A DNA stretch of 64,000 nucleotides, from positions 1-64,000 of the forward strand of contig JAMLIB010000012.1 of the NCBI GenBank assembly GCA_023954415.1. Direction: 5' to 3'. The stretch's first letter is position 1. Each line of letters starts with the position of its first letter. This document shows, piece after piece, positions 53,443 to 61,797 of this stretch. The DNA is from Trueperaceae bacterium (GTDB taxonomy: Bacteria; Deinococcota; Deinococci; Deinococcales; Trueperaceae). Both the position numbers and the translations under genes were made by a program. The notes below the pieces were generated by a model. The model ran no database searches and was not told where the DNA came from. It saw nothing but the letters and a program-made list of their open reading frames with translations.

Positions 53443-55011
53443 ATGGCAGCGACAGGCAAGGAGGCGCAGCGCGCGGAGCTGCACAGGACGATCTGGCGTA
53501 TCGCCAACGACTTGCGCGGCTCGGTGGACGGCTGGGACTTCAAGGCCTACGTGCTCGGCATGTTGTTCTACCGCTTCATCTCCGAGAACCTGGCCGCCTA
53601 CCTCAACCGCTTGGAGCGCGCCGCGGGCGAGGCCGGTTTCGAGTACGCCGAGTTGCCTGACGATCAGGCGGAGGGTGGGCGTACAGCCACCGTCGAGGAG
53701 AAGGGCTTCTACATCCTGCCTTCCGAGCTCTTCGGTAACGTACGCAGGCGCGCTGCAACGGATCCGAACCTCAACGAGACCCTCGAGCGGGTGTTCAGGA
53801 ACATCGAGGGCTCGGCCGTGGGCTACGAGAGCGAGCACGACCTGAAGGGTCTGTTCGACGACCTCGACGTGAACAGCTCCAAGCTCGGCAACACCGTCGC
53901 GAGGCGCAACGAGAAGCTCGTCAAGCTGCTCGACGCCATCGGCGACCTGCCGTTGGGTGACTTCGCGGACAACGCCATCGACCTGTTCGGCGACGCCTAC
54001 GAGTACCTGATGCAGATGTACGCCTCACAGGCCGGCAAGTCGGGCGGCGAGTACTACACGCCGCAAGAGGTCTCCGAGGTCCTGGCGAGGATCGCCGTCG
54101 TCGGCAAGGAGCGCGTCAACAAGGTCTACGACCCCGCGGCGGGCTCGGGTTCGTTGCTGCTCAAGTTCGCCAAGGTGTTGGGGCCGGAGAACGTTGGCGG
54201 GTTCTACGGTCAGGAGATCAACCTGACCACCTACAACCTCGCCAGGATCAACATGTTCCTGCACGACGTGAACTACACGAAGTTCGACATGGCCCACGGC
54301 GACACCCTCACCGACCCGCAGCATTGGGACGACGAGCCGTTCGAGGCTATCGTCTCCAACCCGCCCTACTCCATCAGGTGGGAGGGCGACAGCAACCCGC
54401 TGCTGATCAACGACGAGCGCTTCGCTCCTGCCGGCGTGCTCGCCCCGAAGTCGAAGGCCGACCTCGCCTTCACCATGCACATGCTGGCGTGGCTGGCCGT
54501 GAACGGCACTGCCGCGATCGTCGAGTTCCCTGGCGTTCTCTACCGCGGTGGCGCGGAACGGAAGATCCGCAAGTACCTCATCGACAACAACTTCATAGAT
54601 ACCGTCATCCAACTCCCGCCCGACCTGTTCTTCGGCACCACCATCGCGACCTGCATCATCGTGCTCAAGCGGTCCAAGACCGACAACGCGGTGCTGTTCA
54701 TAGATGCTTCGGCCGAGTTCACGCGCGTTGGCAACAAGAACAAGCTGCTGCCGGCGAACCAGCAGCACATTGTGGATACCTTCGTGACTCGCACGGACGT
54801 GGACCACGTCGCAAAGCTGGTGTCCAACGAGGCCATCGCTGAGAACGAGTACAACATCGCCGTGTCGTCGTACGTGGAGCCGGAGGACACGCGCGAGGAA
54901 GTGGACATCAGGGCTCTGAACGCCGAGATCGCGCGCATCGTGGCGCGTCAGGCGGAGCTGCGGGCGTCCATCGACGCGATCGTCGCCGACTTGGAGGGGG
55001 AGTCTCCATGA
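53443..55011 (+). CDS. hsdM: Type I restriction-modification methyltransferase subunit
   Basis: A 522-residue HsdM. The N-terminal helical domain (GWDFKAYVLGMLFYRFISENL) is followed by the N6-adenine methyltransferase core: SAM motif DPAAGSGSLL at residues 230-239 and catalytic NPPYS at about 306. The C-terminus (ELRASIDAIVADLEGE) is helical. It methylates adenine in the site chosen by HsdS and is needed for restriction too. GGAG precedes the ATG. The stop overlaps the next gene (ATGA). Confidence 0.95.
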   Translation: MAATGKEAQRAELHRTIWRIANDLRGSVDGWDFKAYVLGMLFYRFISENLAAYLNRLERAAGEAGFEYAELPDDQAEGGRTATVEEKGFYILPSELFGNVRRRAATDPNLNETLERVFRNIEGSAVGYESEHDLKGLFDDLDVNSSKLGNTVARRNEKLVKLLDAIGDLPLGDFADNAIDLFGDAYEYLMQMYASQAGKSGGEYYTPQEVSEVLARIAVVGKERVNKVYDPAAGSGSLLLKFAKVLGPENVGGFYGQEINLTTYNLARINMFLHDVNYTKFDMAHGDTLTDPQHWDDEPFEAIVSNPPYSIRWEGDSNPLLINDERFAPAGVLAPKSKADLAFTMHMLAWLAVNGTAAIVEFPGVLYRGGAERKIRKYLIDNNFIDTVIQLPPDLFFGTTIATCIIVLKRSKTDNAVLFIDASAEFTRVGNKNKLLPANQQHIVDTFVTRTDVDHVAKLVSNEAIAENEYNIAVSSYVEPEDTREEVDIRALNAEIARIVARQAELRASIDAIVADLEGESP

Positions 55012-55970
55012 AGGCCGGACCGACTGGCGAGGTGGTGCTGTATCAGCGTGAGGACGGCGCACCAACCGTCGAGGTTCTTTCTGACGGCGACACCGTCTGG
55101 TTGACACAGCAGCAGATCGCTGAGCTGTTCGAGACGTCTCGCACGAACATCGTCGAGCACATCCAACACGTCTACGAAGAGGGTGAACTGAGCGAAGAGG
55201 CAACCAGTCGGAAATCCCGACAGGTTCGAACAGAGGGCTCGCGCCAGGTCACTCGAGAGCTTCCCTATTACAACCTAGACCTCATCATCTCCGTCGGTTA
55301 CCGGGTCAAGAGCAAGGTCGCCACCCAGTTCCGCATCTGGGCCACCGAGCGCCTGCGCGACTACCTCGTCAAGGGCTACGCGATCAACGAGCAGCGGCTA
55401 GCGCAGCTCGGCTCCATCGTGCAGATCCTCGGTCGGTCGAGCCACGAACTCGTCGCCGGGGTCGCCGACGTGCTGGCGCGCTACGTGCCCGGCCTGACGC
55501 TCCTGCGCGACTACGACGAGGGCAGCCTTGCCGCGCAGCCGCACGCCATGCCTGGTTGGACGCTCACGCTGGCTGAGGCGCGCGCCGTCATCCGGCAGGT
55601 AGCGGCCGAGTTCCCGGACGACGCACTGTTCGGCAACGAGCCCGGGCACGGGCTCGGCACCGTGGTCGCAACGATCTACCAGGGTTTCGGCGAGCACGAC
55701 CTCTACCCGACCGTGGAAGATAAGGCCGCCAACCTCCTCTATCTTGTCGTCAAAGACCACCCGCTCTCGGACGGCAACAAGCGCAGCGCCGCCGCCCTGT
55801 TCGTGACGTTCCTCGCCCGCAACGGCCTGCTGGAGAACGCCCATGGCCAGCCACGCATCACGAACAACGCCCTCGCCGCGATAACCCTCATGGTCGCGAT
55901 GAGCGACCCGCAAGAGAAGGACCTCATGACCGCACTGCTCGTTCGGATGATCGTGGAGGGCGGAGCGTGA
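55008..55970 (+). CDS. RhuM-like protein fused to a Fic/DOC domain
   Basis: A 320-residue two-domain protein. Residues about 1-140 match the RhuM/virulence family (VLYQREDGAPTVEVLSDGDTVWLTQQQIAELFETSRTNIVEHI and ATQFRIWATERLRDYLVKGYAINEQRL). Residues about 190-310 form a Fic/DOC domain with the motif HPLSDGNKRSA at 251-261, which fits HxFx(D/E)GNxR apart from Leu for Phe. Fic proteins AMP-ylate or phosphorylate targets; DOC toxins act on EF-Tu. It is inserted between hsdM and hsdS with 4-bp overlaps on both sides, so it is made with the RM complex. No separate antitoxin gene is present. Confidence 0.88.
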   Translation: MKAGPTGEVVLYQREDGAPTVEVLSDGDTVWLTQQQIAELFETSRTNIVEHIQHVYEEGELSEEATSRKSRQVRTEGSRQVTRELPYYNLDLIISVGYRVKSKVATQFRIWATERLRDYLVKGYAINEQRLAQLGSIVQILGRSSHELVAGVADVLARYVPGLTLLRDYDEGSLAAQPHAMPGWTLTLAEARAVIRQVAAEFPDDALFGNEPGHGLGTVVATIYQGFGEHDLYPTVEDKAANLLYLVVKDHPLSDGNKRSAAALFVTFLARNGLLENAHGQPRITNNALAAITLMVAMSDPQEKDLMTALLVRMIVEGGA

Positions 55971-57166
55971 GTCGGGTCGATGAGTTGGTGGCGGAGTTGG
56001 CTCCAGAGGGAGTGAAGCAGGTACCGCTCTCGGCCGTGGCCAACTATTCAGACACCCGAATTGAAGCGGCCAAGCTGGATGAGAGGACCTTCGTTGGCGT
56101 CGACAACCTTTTGGCAGACAAGGGTGGCAAAACAGATGCTAGCTATCCCCCTAACTCTGCACGGCTGACCGCCTATGAGGCAGGCGATATCCTTCTCGGA
56201 AACATACGACCTTACCTCAAGAAAGTGTGGCTTGCGACTGAGGTCGGAGGTTGTAGCGGAGATGTCCTCGCCATCCGTATCTCTAAGATGCACCGTACGC
56301 TCATCGAGCCGAGGTATCTCTACTACGTTCTTTCGGCCGACGACTTTTTTGCCTATAGCATGCAACACGCCAAGGGCGCGAAAATGCCACGCGGAAATAA
56401 GGCGGCCATCCTAAGCTATCGGATCCCAGTCCCACCCATCGCCGTCCAGCGCGAGATCGTGCGAATACTGGACCAGTTCACTCAGCTGGAAGCGGAGCTG
56501 GAAGCGGAGCTGGAAGCGCGACGTCGACAGCTCGACTTCTATCGGAATCGCCTGTTGAGCTTCCGCGACGCGGGGGGGGTCCAGTGGAAACAAATGGGTG
56601 ACCTGGCAGAGTACAAGTACGGCCTTACGGCTAGCGCTAACGACTCCGGCGCTTTCCGGCTCCTTAGGATCACAGATATAGATGCGTGGGGCAAGCTCCG
56701 GCAGTCTGATGAGAAATTCGTTTCAGCGTCGCTCGTCTCTGATGAGTATGTCGTGAAACCGGGCGATATTCTTATGGCACGCACTGGGGCGACATTCGGT
56801 AAGACCATGCTCGTCACTTCGTCGCAGGCCGCGGTTTTCGCTTCGTACCTGATACGAATCCGCTTCAAGGAGGGCAACTTAGACCCGACATTCTACTGGC
56901 ACTTCGCTCAGAGCTCGCTCTATTGGTCTCAGGCCAACGCAATAGTCAGCAGCGGAGGGCAGCCGCAGTTCAATGCCAATGCCCTGAAGGTAGTGCGAGT
57001 CCCTCTGCCGCCTCTTGACGAGCAGTTGAAGGTCGCGTCACTCCTCGACAACTTCGACACCCTAGTCAACGACCTCAGCATCGGCCTCCCCGCCGAGCTC
57101 AACGCTCGCCGCAAGCAGTACGAGCACTATCGCGATCGGCTCCTTACCTTCGACGAGGCCGCCTGA
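55967..57166 (+). CDS. hsdS: Type I restriction-modification specificity subunit
   Basis: A 399-residue HsdS with two target-recognition domains (about residues 18-165 and 205-365). Each is followed by a helical conserved region: IPVPPIAVQREIVRILDQFTQLEAELEA...RRRQLDFYRNRLLSF and PLPPLDEQLKVASLLDNFDTLVNDL...RRKQYEHYRDRLLTF. Each TRD reads half of a bipartite DNA site, and the helices set the spacer length. The central helix contains a 12-bp tandem repeat (56486-56518). Base usage is visibly less GC-rich than in hsdM, as expected for exchangeable TRDs. GTG start overlaps the previous stop. Confidence 0.95.
   Translation: MSRVDELVAELAPEGVKQVPLSAVANYSDTRIEAAKLDERTFVGVDNLLADKGGKTDASYPPNSARLTAYEAGDILLGNIRPYLKKVWLATEVGGCSGDVLAIRISKMHRTLIEPRYLYYVLSADDFFAYSMQHAKGAKMPRGNKAAILSYRIPVPPIAVQREIVRILDQFTQLEAELEAELEARRRQLDFYRNRLLSFRDAGGVQWKQMGDLAEYKYGLTASANDSGAFRLLRITDIDAWGKLRQSDEKFVSASLVSDEYVVKPGDILMARTGATFGKTMLVTSSQAAVFASYLIRIRFKEGNLDPTFYWHFAQSSLYWSQANAIVSSGGQPQFNANALKVVRVPLPPLDEQLKVASLLDNFDTLVNDLSIGLPAELNARRKQYEHYRDRLLTFDEAA
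56486..56518 (+). repeat. 12-bp tandem repeat in the hsdS central helix
   Basis: CTGGAAGCGGAG occurs twice, followed by CTGGAAGCG, encoding LEAE-LEAE-LEA. In EcoR124I-type HsdS a four-residue (TAEL) repeat at the same place decides the length of the spacer in the DNA site, so unit gain or loss here could change specificity. Confidence 0.9.
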
Positions 57167-57996
57167 TGGCGTCCGTAGTTCCGGTCAACGTGCAGGTGCC
57201 CGCAGATGCGACTGCTCCGATGATCGCCGACTTCGTTGAGCACGCGCTTCGGGTCGCGTACGTTCACCGGCGTGACGTGCACAACCTGCGCGACACCGAT
57301 TGGGCTGCTCCCGGCGTCTACGTGCTGCTGACTGATGACGGTAGCGGGAGCGTGTACGTCGGCAAGGCCGTATGGCTCCGCGCAAGGCTCCTGCAACACC
57401 GCGCGAAACCGAAGCTGCCATGGCGTAGAGCGGTCATCCTCAAACGGGATACCTCGCATGGTTTCAACAGCGCGGAGATCGGCTACCTGGAAGGGCGTCT
57501 ATCGGCCGAGCTCGAGGCGACTCAAGACCTGACCGTCATCAAGGGTAAGGCAGACCAGGACCTAACGCTTCCTCCTCACATGCTGCTGTCTCTCGACGCA
57601 ATACTTCCAAGCATGCTGGCCGCAGTAAGGCTAGCCGGGCTCGATGTCCGTAGAGCAAGCGACGCGGATGACGGGCACCCAGCGACGACCTCAACCTCGG
57701 TGAGGACGAACACGTTCATCCCGGGAACGGTCGCGGACCTGCTCGCCAGCGGCCTCTTGCAGGCCGGCGCAGAGTTGCACTTGAATCAGGGAGGCAAGGT
57801 CGGAACGGGAAAGGTGACAACTTCAGGCGAGATCATCGTGAACGGCGTGGCGTACTCATCGCCCAGCAAGGCGTCGGCAGTAGCGTTAGGTCTCAGGGCG
57901 AGCAACGGCTGGGAGACATGGCACGTAGGGAGCCTGTCGGGGCCAAAGCTGGCAACGCTCCGGTCTCAGTTGCCACCTCCCGTTGAGGAGGCGTGA
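57166..57996 (+). CDS. GIY-YIG nuclease with C-terminal RAMA/DUF4357-like domain
   Basis: A 276-residue protein. Residues about 48-130 form a GIY-YIG domain: GVYVLL (50-55), SVYVGKA (62-68), Arg in LRARLLQH and Glu in SAEIGYLEGRLSAEL. Residues about 185-268 (GTVADLLASGLLQAGAEL, then GEIIVNGVAYSSPSKASAVALG, then NGWETWHV) match the RAMA/DUF4357 pattern seen in modification-related proteins. The ATG overlaps the hsdS stop by one base. It may be an extra nuclease that recognises modified or unmodified DNA alongside the RM complex. Confidence 0.85.
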   Translation: MASVVPVNVQVPADATAPMIADFVEHALRVAYVHRRDVHNLRDTDWAAPGVYVLLTDDGSGSVYVGKAVWLRARLLQHRAKPKLPWRRAVILKRDTSHGFNSAEIGYLEGRLSAELEATQDLTVIKGKADQDLTLPPHMLLSLDAILPSMLAAVRLAGLDVRRASDADDGHPATTSTSVRTNTFIPGTVADLLASGLLQAGAELHLNQGGKVGTGKVTTSGEIIVNGVAYSSPSKASAVALGLRASNGWETWHVGSLSGPKLATLRSQLPPPVEEA

Positions 57997-58145
57997 GGTC
58001 GGACAAGGCATTCAAGGCGTAAGAGGCAGCCCAATCACGGTGCGACAGTCGCCGTGACCCGACCGAGGATGTGTCATCGATACACTGCTCCGCTCGAGCG
58101 ATCACTTGTGCGGGCAGCAAGACCTGGTCGATGACGCGATGTGAC

Positions 58146-59846
58146 TTATGAACGGTACGCCTTGCCTGGGAAGGTCGGACCTCGCACGTATCTCACGCCT
58201 GGTCCCCTAGTACCGACCTTCACCAAGAGTCCCCGCGCCTGCAGGTCGCGCAGCATGTCTCTGGCCGTGAAAACATCGATGTCGAACAGCCTTCGCAATG
58301 TCTGGTTCGTGATGTGGTCGTACTCCCGCAGGTGTTGTATCACTTTGTCGTCCGCACCGTCAGCCATCCTCCGGTGGTACCTAACTGCTAAGCCGAGTCC
58401 AGTGAGTGCAGAAGTCGTTAGCACGTAGCGCGGGAACGGCTTGCTAGACGTACGCTTAGTAGGTTCGATGAGCGCCGACTTGTACATCCGATCGAGCGTG
58501 ACCTGCGCTTCAGCGGGTGAACGTTGAAAGAGTGGAGCCATCGCCGCTGCATCGATGCTACGAGTCGTACAAAGCGCGTCCAACACAAGCAAAGCCTCTA
58601 TGTCCGCTCCTAGTCCATCAGGAAGGCCGCCGTTCACGAAGCGTGCGAACGCATCGTTTCCTATCCCGCCCGGGACGAGGACCTCAACTGTCTCATCGGC
58701 GCTCGTGAAGATCGGAGGTTTCTTGCCGCCCTGGAGTAGGAAGCGGTAGGCACGGTCGATGCCTTGCCCCGCCCTCTCGGCGACCTGGAGTGCAGTGACT
58801 GCCTCCAGGAGCAGGCGGTTCCTTGGGGTTGATGGGTGGCTCAAGATGTTTCCCGTGGTCACACCGAACACCAAGCCGCCTGGACTCGTGATCTTCAACT
58901 GCTCTTCTGATTGTTCGACGTCGACAGATCCAGGCAGTTGGTAATCTCTATGAACGAAGGCGTTGACCACCAGTTCTCGTACAGCTTCCTTCGGGTAGTC
59001 CTGAAGCTGAAGTTGGACGCCGCCCGCAAGGTTCAAGGGACGGATTGACCTGCGAGTATCGACCGCATCGATGGCTTGCTCTACACCGGCAAGGAGCGGG
59101 CGAGCGGCCCGGAAGCGGGCGGTGGCCTCGGCACCAGGGAAGGGGCGGTACTGGTAGGAGTACCCGTACGTGGGTACGAGGTTCCTGAGATCCTCTTCCT
59201 CCCCGATCAGGAGCAGGCCCGCGCGCGTAAGCTCGCCGTTGGACCGCGTAAGGCGGAGATCACGAAGGATGGTGATGGAGTCCCGCTCCGCCAGTTCGTT
59301 ACGGCCAGCTGCGCGCAACAGGCGTCTGACCCGCGCCATCTCCTCCTCTGCGTACTTCTTGGTACCGGCGGGTTCAGCGGACCAGTCGTAGTGGCCTCGG
59401 GCCGACAGCGCCTGGCGTTGTTGTTCTGGTAGGAACGGTTGACACGAGGTACCTACGCGCCTAGTCGCCGTCCCCCGCGCGTTGGAGTAGAGCGTGGCAC
59501 CTACGGGTACGGTTACTGCTAGGAGGCGATGGCCCTTAACGACATGCTCCTGTACAGGCACGGACAACCCGGGCCTGGTCCGCTCGTAAACACCGGACAC
59601 TACGACGCGTCTCGTCAACTTGGACGAGACGCCTATCAGTGCCGCAGTGCCCGGCATCTTGTCCGCAACGCCGACTACTATCGTTCCGCCTTCGGAGTTG
59701 GCCAAGCAGACGACAGCATCCGCGATGAGATCAAGAGTGCCTTTCAGGCTCTCGCGTTCCTCCTTGAAATCAAGCGTCTCAGACTCCAAGTCGCTGGCAC
59801 GTGCGCCTTGGAGAATCGGGTTCATGAGATCCTCGATGCTTGCCAC
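58146..59846 (-). CDS. AlbA_2 (Schlafen-like) domain protein with RecG-like ATP-binding C-terminus
   Basis: A 566-residue protein. The N-terminal AlbA_2/SLFN domain (ESETLDFKEERESLKGTLDLIADAVVCLANSEGGTIVVGVAD, residues about 20-62) is followed by the HATPase_c_4-type region (YPKEAVRELVVNAFVHRDY... GQGIDRAYRFL) and a winged-helix tail (ITNQTLRRLFDIDVFTARDMLRDLQARGLL). Such proteins occur in defence islands and may cleave RNA or regulate transcription. The GTG start follows TATCCT (59854-59859, minus strand) by 7 nt. It opposes the surrounding RM genes, so it was probably inserted separately. Confidence 0.85.
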   Translation of the reverse strand: MASIEDLMNPILQGARASDLESETLDFKEERESLKGTLDLIADAVVCLANSEGGTIVVGVADKMPGTAALIGVSSKLTRRVVVSGVYERTRPGLSVPVQEHVVKGHRLLAVTVPVGATLYSNARGTATRRVGTSCQPFLPEQQRQALSARGHYDWSAEPAGTKKYAEEEMARVRRLLRAAGRNELAERDSITILRDLRLTRSNGELTRAGLLLIGEEEDLRNLVPTYGYSYQYRPFPGAEATARFRAARPLLAGVEQAIDAVDTRRSIRPLNLAGGVQLQLQDYPKEAVRELVVNAFVHRDYQLPGSVDVEQSEEQLKITSPGGLVFGVTTGNILSHPSTPRNRLLLEAVTALQVAERAGQGIDRAYRFLLQGGKKPPIFTSADETVEVLVPGGIGNDAFARFVNGGLPDGLGADIEALLVLDALCTTRSIDAAAMAPLFQRSPAEAQVTLDRMYKSALIEPTKRTSSKPFPRYVLTTSALTGLGLAVRYHRRMADGADDKVIQHLREYDHITNQTLRRLFDIDVFTARDMLRDLQARGLLVKVGTRGPGVRYVRGPTFPGKAYRS

Positions 59847-59859
59847 GAGATTGAGGATA

Positions 59860-59896
59860 GTTTGATAGGGCGTCGAGTGTCAACAGCATATCAAAC
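59860..59896. promoter_or_regulatory. Inverted repeat over the promoter of the AlbA_2 gene
   Basis: GTTTGATA (59860-59867) and TATCAAAC (59889-59896) are perfect complements with a 21-bp spacer. A further TCTCAAAC copy follows at about 59900. The first arm abuts the presumed -10 box, so a repressor, perhaps the AlbA_2 protein through its winged helix, could block transcription. Confidence 0.6.
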
Positions 59897-60000
59897 TTTC
59901 TCAAACTCCATCGCGGTGACGTCATGTGCGCTCGTTTACCTCAACAGGCTCACTGACCAATAGACCCCGAGAAGGTCGCAGACCCTACCGACACCTCGCT

Positions 60001-60188
60001 CCGGAGCCAAGCTAGTTTGTCGTTGTTGGATTACTCAGCCCGAGCGATGACAACTTCCCATGCCGCGAGCTGCGATCGGGCGCTAACCCATGCCTAACCC
60101 TCGCTAAGACCCCATCGCAATCTCCGCCGAGAGTACGGTAGTCGCCGAGTACGTACCAGACGCCACGCCGGAAGAGGCGTACCAATCA
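60001..60188 (+). repeat. Dead copy of the hsdR upstream region and 5' end
   Basis: This segment repeats 61707-61896 in the same orientation, about 1.7 kb away. By my alignment only about 10 bases differ over the last 150. It includes the hsdR start ATG, but after MPNPR the next codon is TAA instead of TAC, so it cannot be translated. Homology ends abruptly at 60188. The rest of 59847-60249 holds the AlbA_2 promoter and the 23-bp repeats. Confidence 0.9.
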
Positions 60189-60190
60189 TC

Positions 60191-60259
60191 TGCAAAACGC
60201 CTCGTGGCAAACCTGCAGAATGCGTGATGAAAACGTTGCATAATGCCTTATGGCCCCCA
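60191..60259 (+). repeat. Three 23-bp direct repeats spanning the DUF4143 ATPase start
   Basis: Units begin at exactly 60191, 60214 and 60237, each opening TGCAnAAYGC with further matches (T...TG...AA). The ATG at 60250 lies inside the third unit. CATAAT just before it can serve as a -10 box, so bound protein would block the promoter. Confidence 0.7.
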
Positions 60260-61497
60260 CCTACCGCCCAAGGCTTCTCGACCGTGCCCTGACGTCGCGT
60301 CTCGCGGCGGCCGGTGCCGTCGTGATCGAGGGAGCGAGAGGCACAGGCAAGACCGCGACCGCCATGCAACGGGCCGCCAGTTTCGCCTTCCTGGACACAG
60401 ACGTAGACCTTAGGCGGTTGGTCGACGTAGACCCCACACTGGTACTCGAGGGACAGCGTCCCCGGCTTCTGGACGAGTGGCAAGTCGCACCGAAGCTCTG
60501 GAACCACGTCCGGAGGGCCGTGGATGAGGCCCGCTCCCCTGGCCAGTTCATACTCACCGGGTCAGCGGTGCCAGTCGATGACGCCACACGTCACTCCGGG
60601 GCGGGGCGGTTCTCCCGCCTGAGGTTGCGAACGCTCACCATGTTCGAGACCGGGCACTCGCCAGGAACGGTCTCCAGCGAGGCGCTTCTGGCAGGCGAGC
60701 CGGTCGCGGCCACGCCAAGCGACCTCAACCTTCGCGACCTCGTTGCTCGCATGGTACGCGGTGGCTTCCCCGGCGCGCTCGACCTCTCACAAGACGCCGC
60801 CCGCCGCTTCAACCTCGATTACCTCGACCAGATGTCACGGCTCGACGTCGAAAGCGACGGTCGTGTCGACCACGACCCGATCAGGGTGGCGGCGCTGCTG
60901 CGGTCACTCGCACGGAACACAGCAACAGAAGCGCGCGTCGCGACGCTGTTGGCCGACCTTGCCGGAGAGGAACCCAGCGCATCGCGCAGTACTATCGAGG
61001 CTTACCTGAAGTCGCTCAGGCGTGTGTTCCTCCTAGAAGAACAGCCGGCTTGGTCTACTGCGCTGCGTTCGGCAGCGAGGTTGAGGAAGGCCCCGAAGCG
61101 ACACCTCGTCGACGTCGCACTCACAGCGGCAGCGCTCGACGCCGACGAAGCACGCCTGTTGCGAGACCCGAACTCGCTTGGGCTGATGTTCGAATCGTTC
61201 GTCTTCCAGCACCTGCTCACGTACTTCGACGGGCTTGACGCCACCGTCTTCCACTACCGCGATAGCAACGGACTCGAGGCAGACGCTATCGTCCAAGTCA
61301 GGTCCGGAGCGTGGTTGGCGATAGAGGTGAAGCTCGGCACCGGGCAGATAGACGCCGCGGCCGAGAACCTACTGAAGGTGCAAGGGCTGGTCGCTGGGAT
61401 CTCGCCCGCTGCGCTCGTTGTCGTCGTTCCCACCGGTTACGCGTACACGCGCCCCGATGGAGTGCGCGTCGTGCCGTTGTCGCTGCTCGGCCCGTGA
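60250..61497 (+). CDS. AAA_14/DUF4143 ATPase
   Basis: A 415-residue protein. N-terminal AAA_14 domain with Walker A EGARGTGKTATA (about residue 30), Walker B-like RLLDEWQVAPKLWNHVR and sensor FILTGSAVP. The C-terminal DUF4143 domain is PD-(D/E)XK-like, with GLEADAIVQVRSGAWLAIEVKLG giving E...D...EVK. Such genes are frequent mobile accessory genes of unknown function. It stands between the dead and live copies of the hsdR 5' end, with its own promoter region carrying three 23-bp repeats, and is intact, unlike the relative at 15710. Confidence 0.87.
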   Translation: MAPTYRPRLLDRALTSRLAAAGAVVIEGARGTGKTATAMQRAASFAFLDTDVDLRRLVDVDPTLVLEGQRPRLLDEWQVAPKLWNHVRRAVDEARSPGQFILTGSAVPVDDATRHSGAGRFSRLRLRTLTMFETGHSPGTVSSEALLAGEPVAATPSDLNLRDLVARMVRGGFPGALDLSQDAARRFNLDYLDQMSRLDVESDGRVDHDPIRVAALLRSLARNTATEARVATLLADLAGEEPSASRSTIEAYLKSLRRVFLLEEQPAWSTALRSAARLRKAPKRHLVDVALTAAALDADEARLLRDPNSLGLMFESFVFQHLLTYFDGLDATVFHYRDSNGLEADAIVQVRSGAWLAIEVKLGTGQIDAAAENLLKVQGLVAGISPAALVVVVPTGYAYTRPDGVRVVPLSLLGP

Positions 61498-61797
61498 GCC
61501 CGGCTGTGAACATAAGCGCCGTAAATCGGATGCCGCGCTGGTACGCTCTCACTCGTAGATACCGGTCAGGTGACGACGTTCGGGCGAAACCACAGAGAAC
61601 AGCGTCGCCTGCTCCCCCACGTATCGCCACCTCGAGTAGAAGCGGATCGCAGATGGCATCGGCACATGGGTCACAGGAACAACTCCGTTGGCGTCGCACC
61701 GTTCGCCCGGAGCCGATCACGAGTTCGTCGTTGTTGGGTTCTCCAACCCGAGCGATGACAACTCCCCATGCCTCGAGCTGCGATCGGGCGCGTACCC
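61498..61797. other. Spacer and presumed promoter region of hsdR
   Basis: No convincing gene is seen. Bases from 61707 belong to the direct repeat. Within it, one frame reads FVVVGFSNPSDDNSPCLELRSGAYP and is largely preserved in the other copy, so it might be the tail of a lost upstream gene. Confidence 0.4.

Noticed and set aside
58037-58057. Imperfect hairpin between the convergent GIY-YIG and AlbA_2 genes
   Set aside because: The stem needs bulges and has no T-run on either strand, so I do not call it a terminator.
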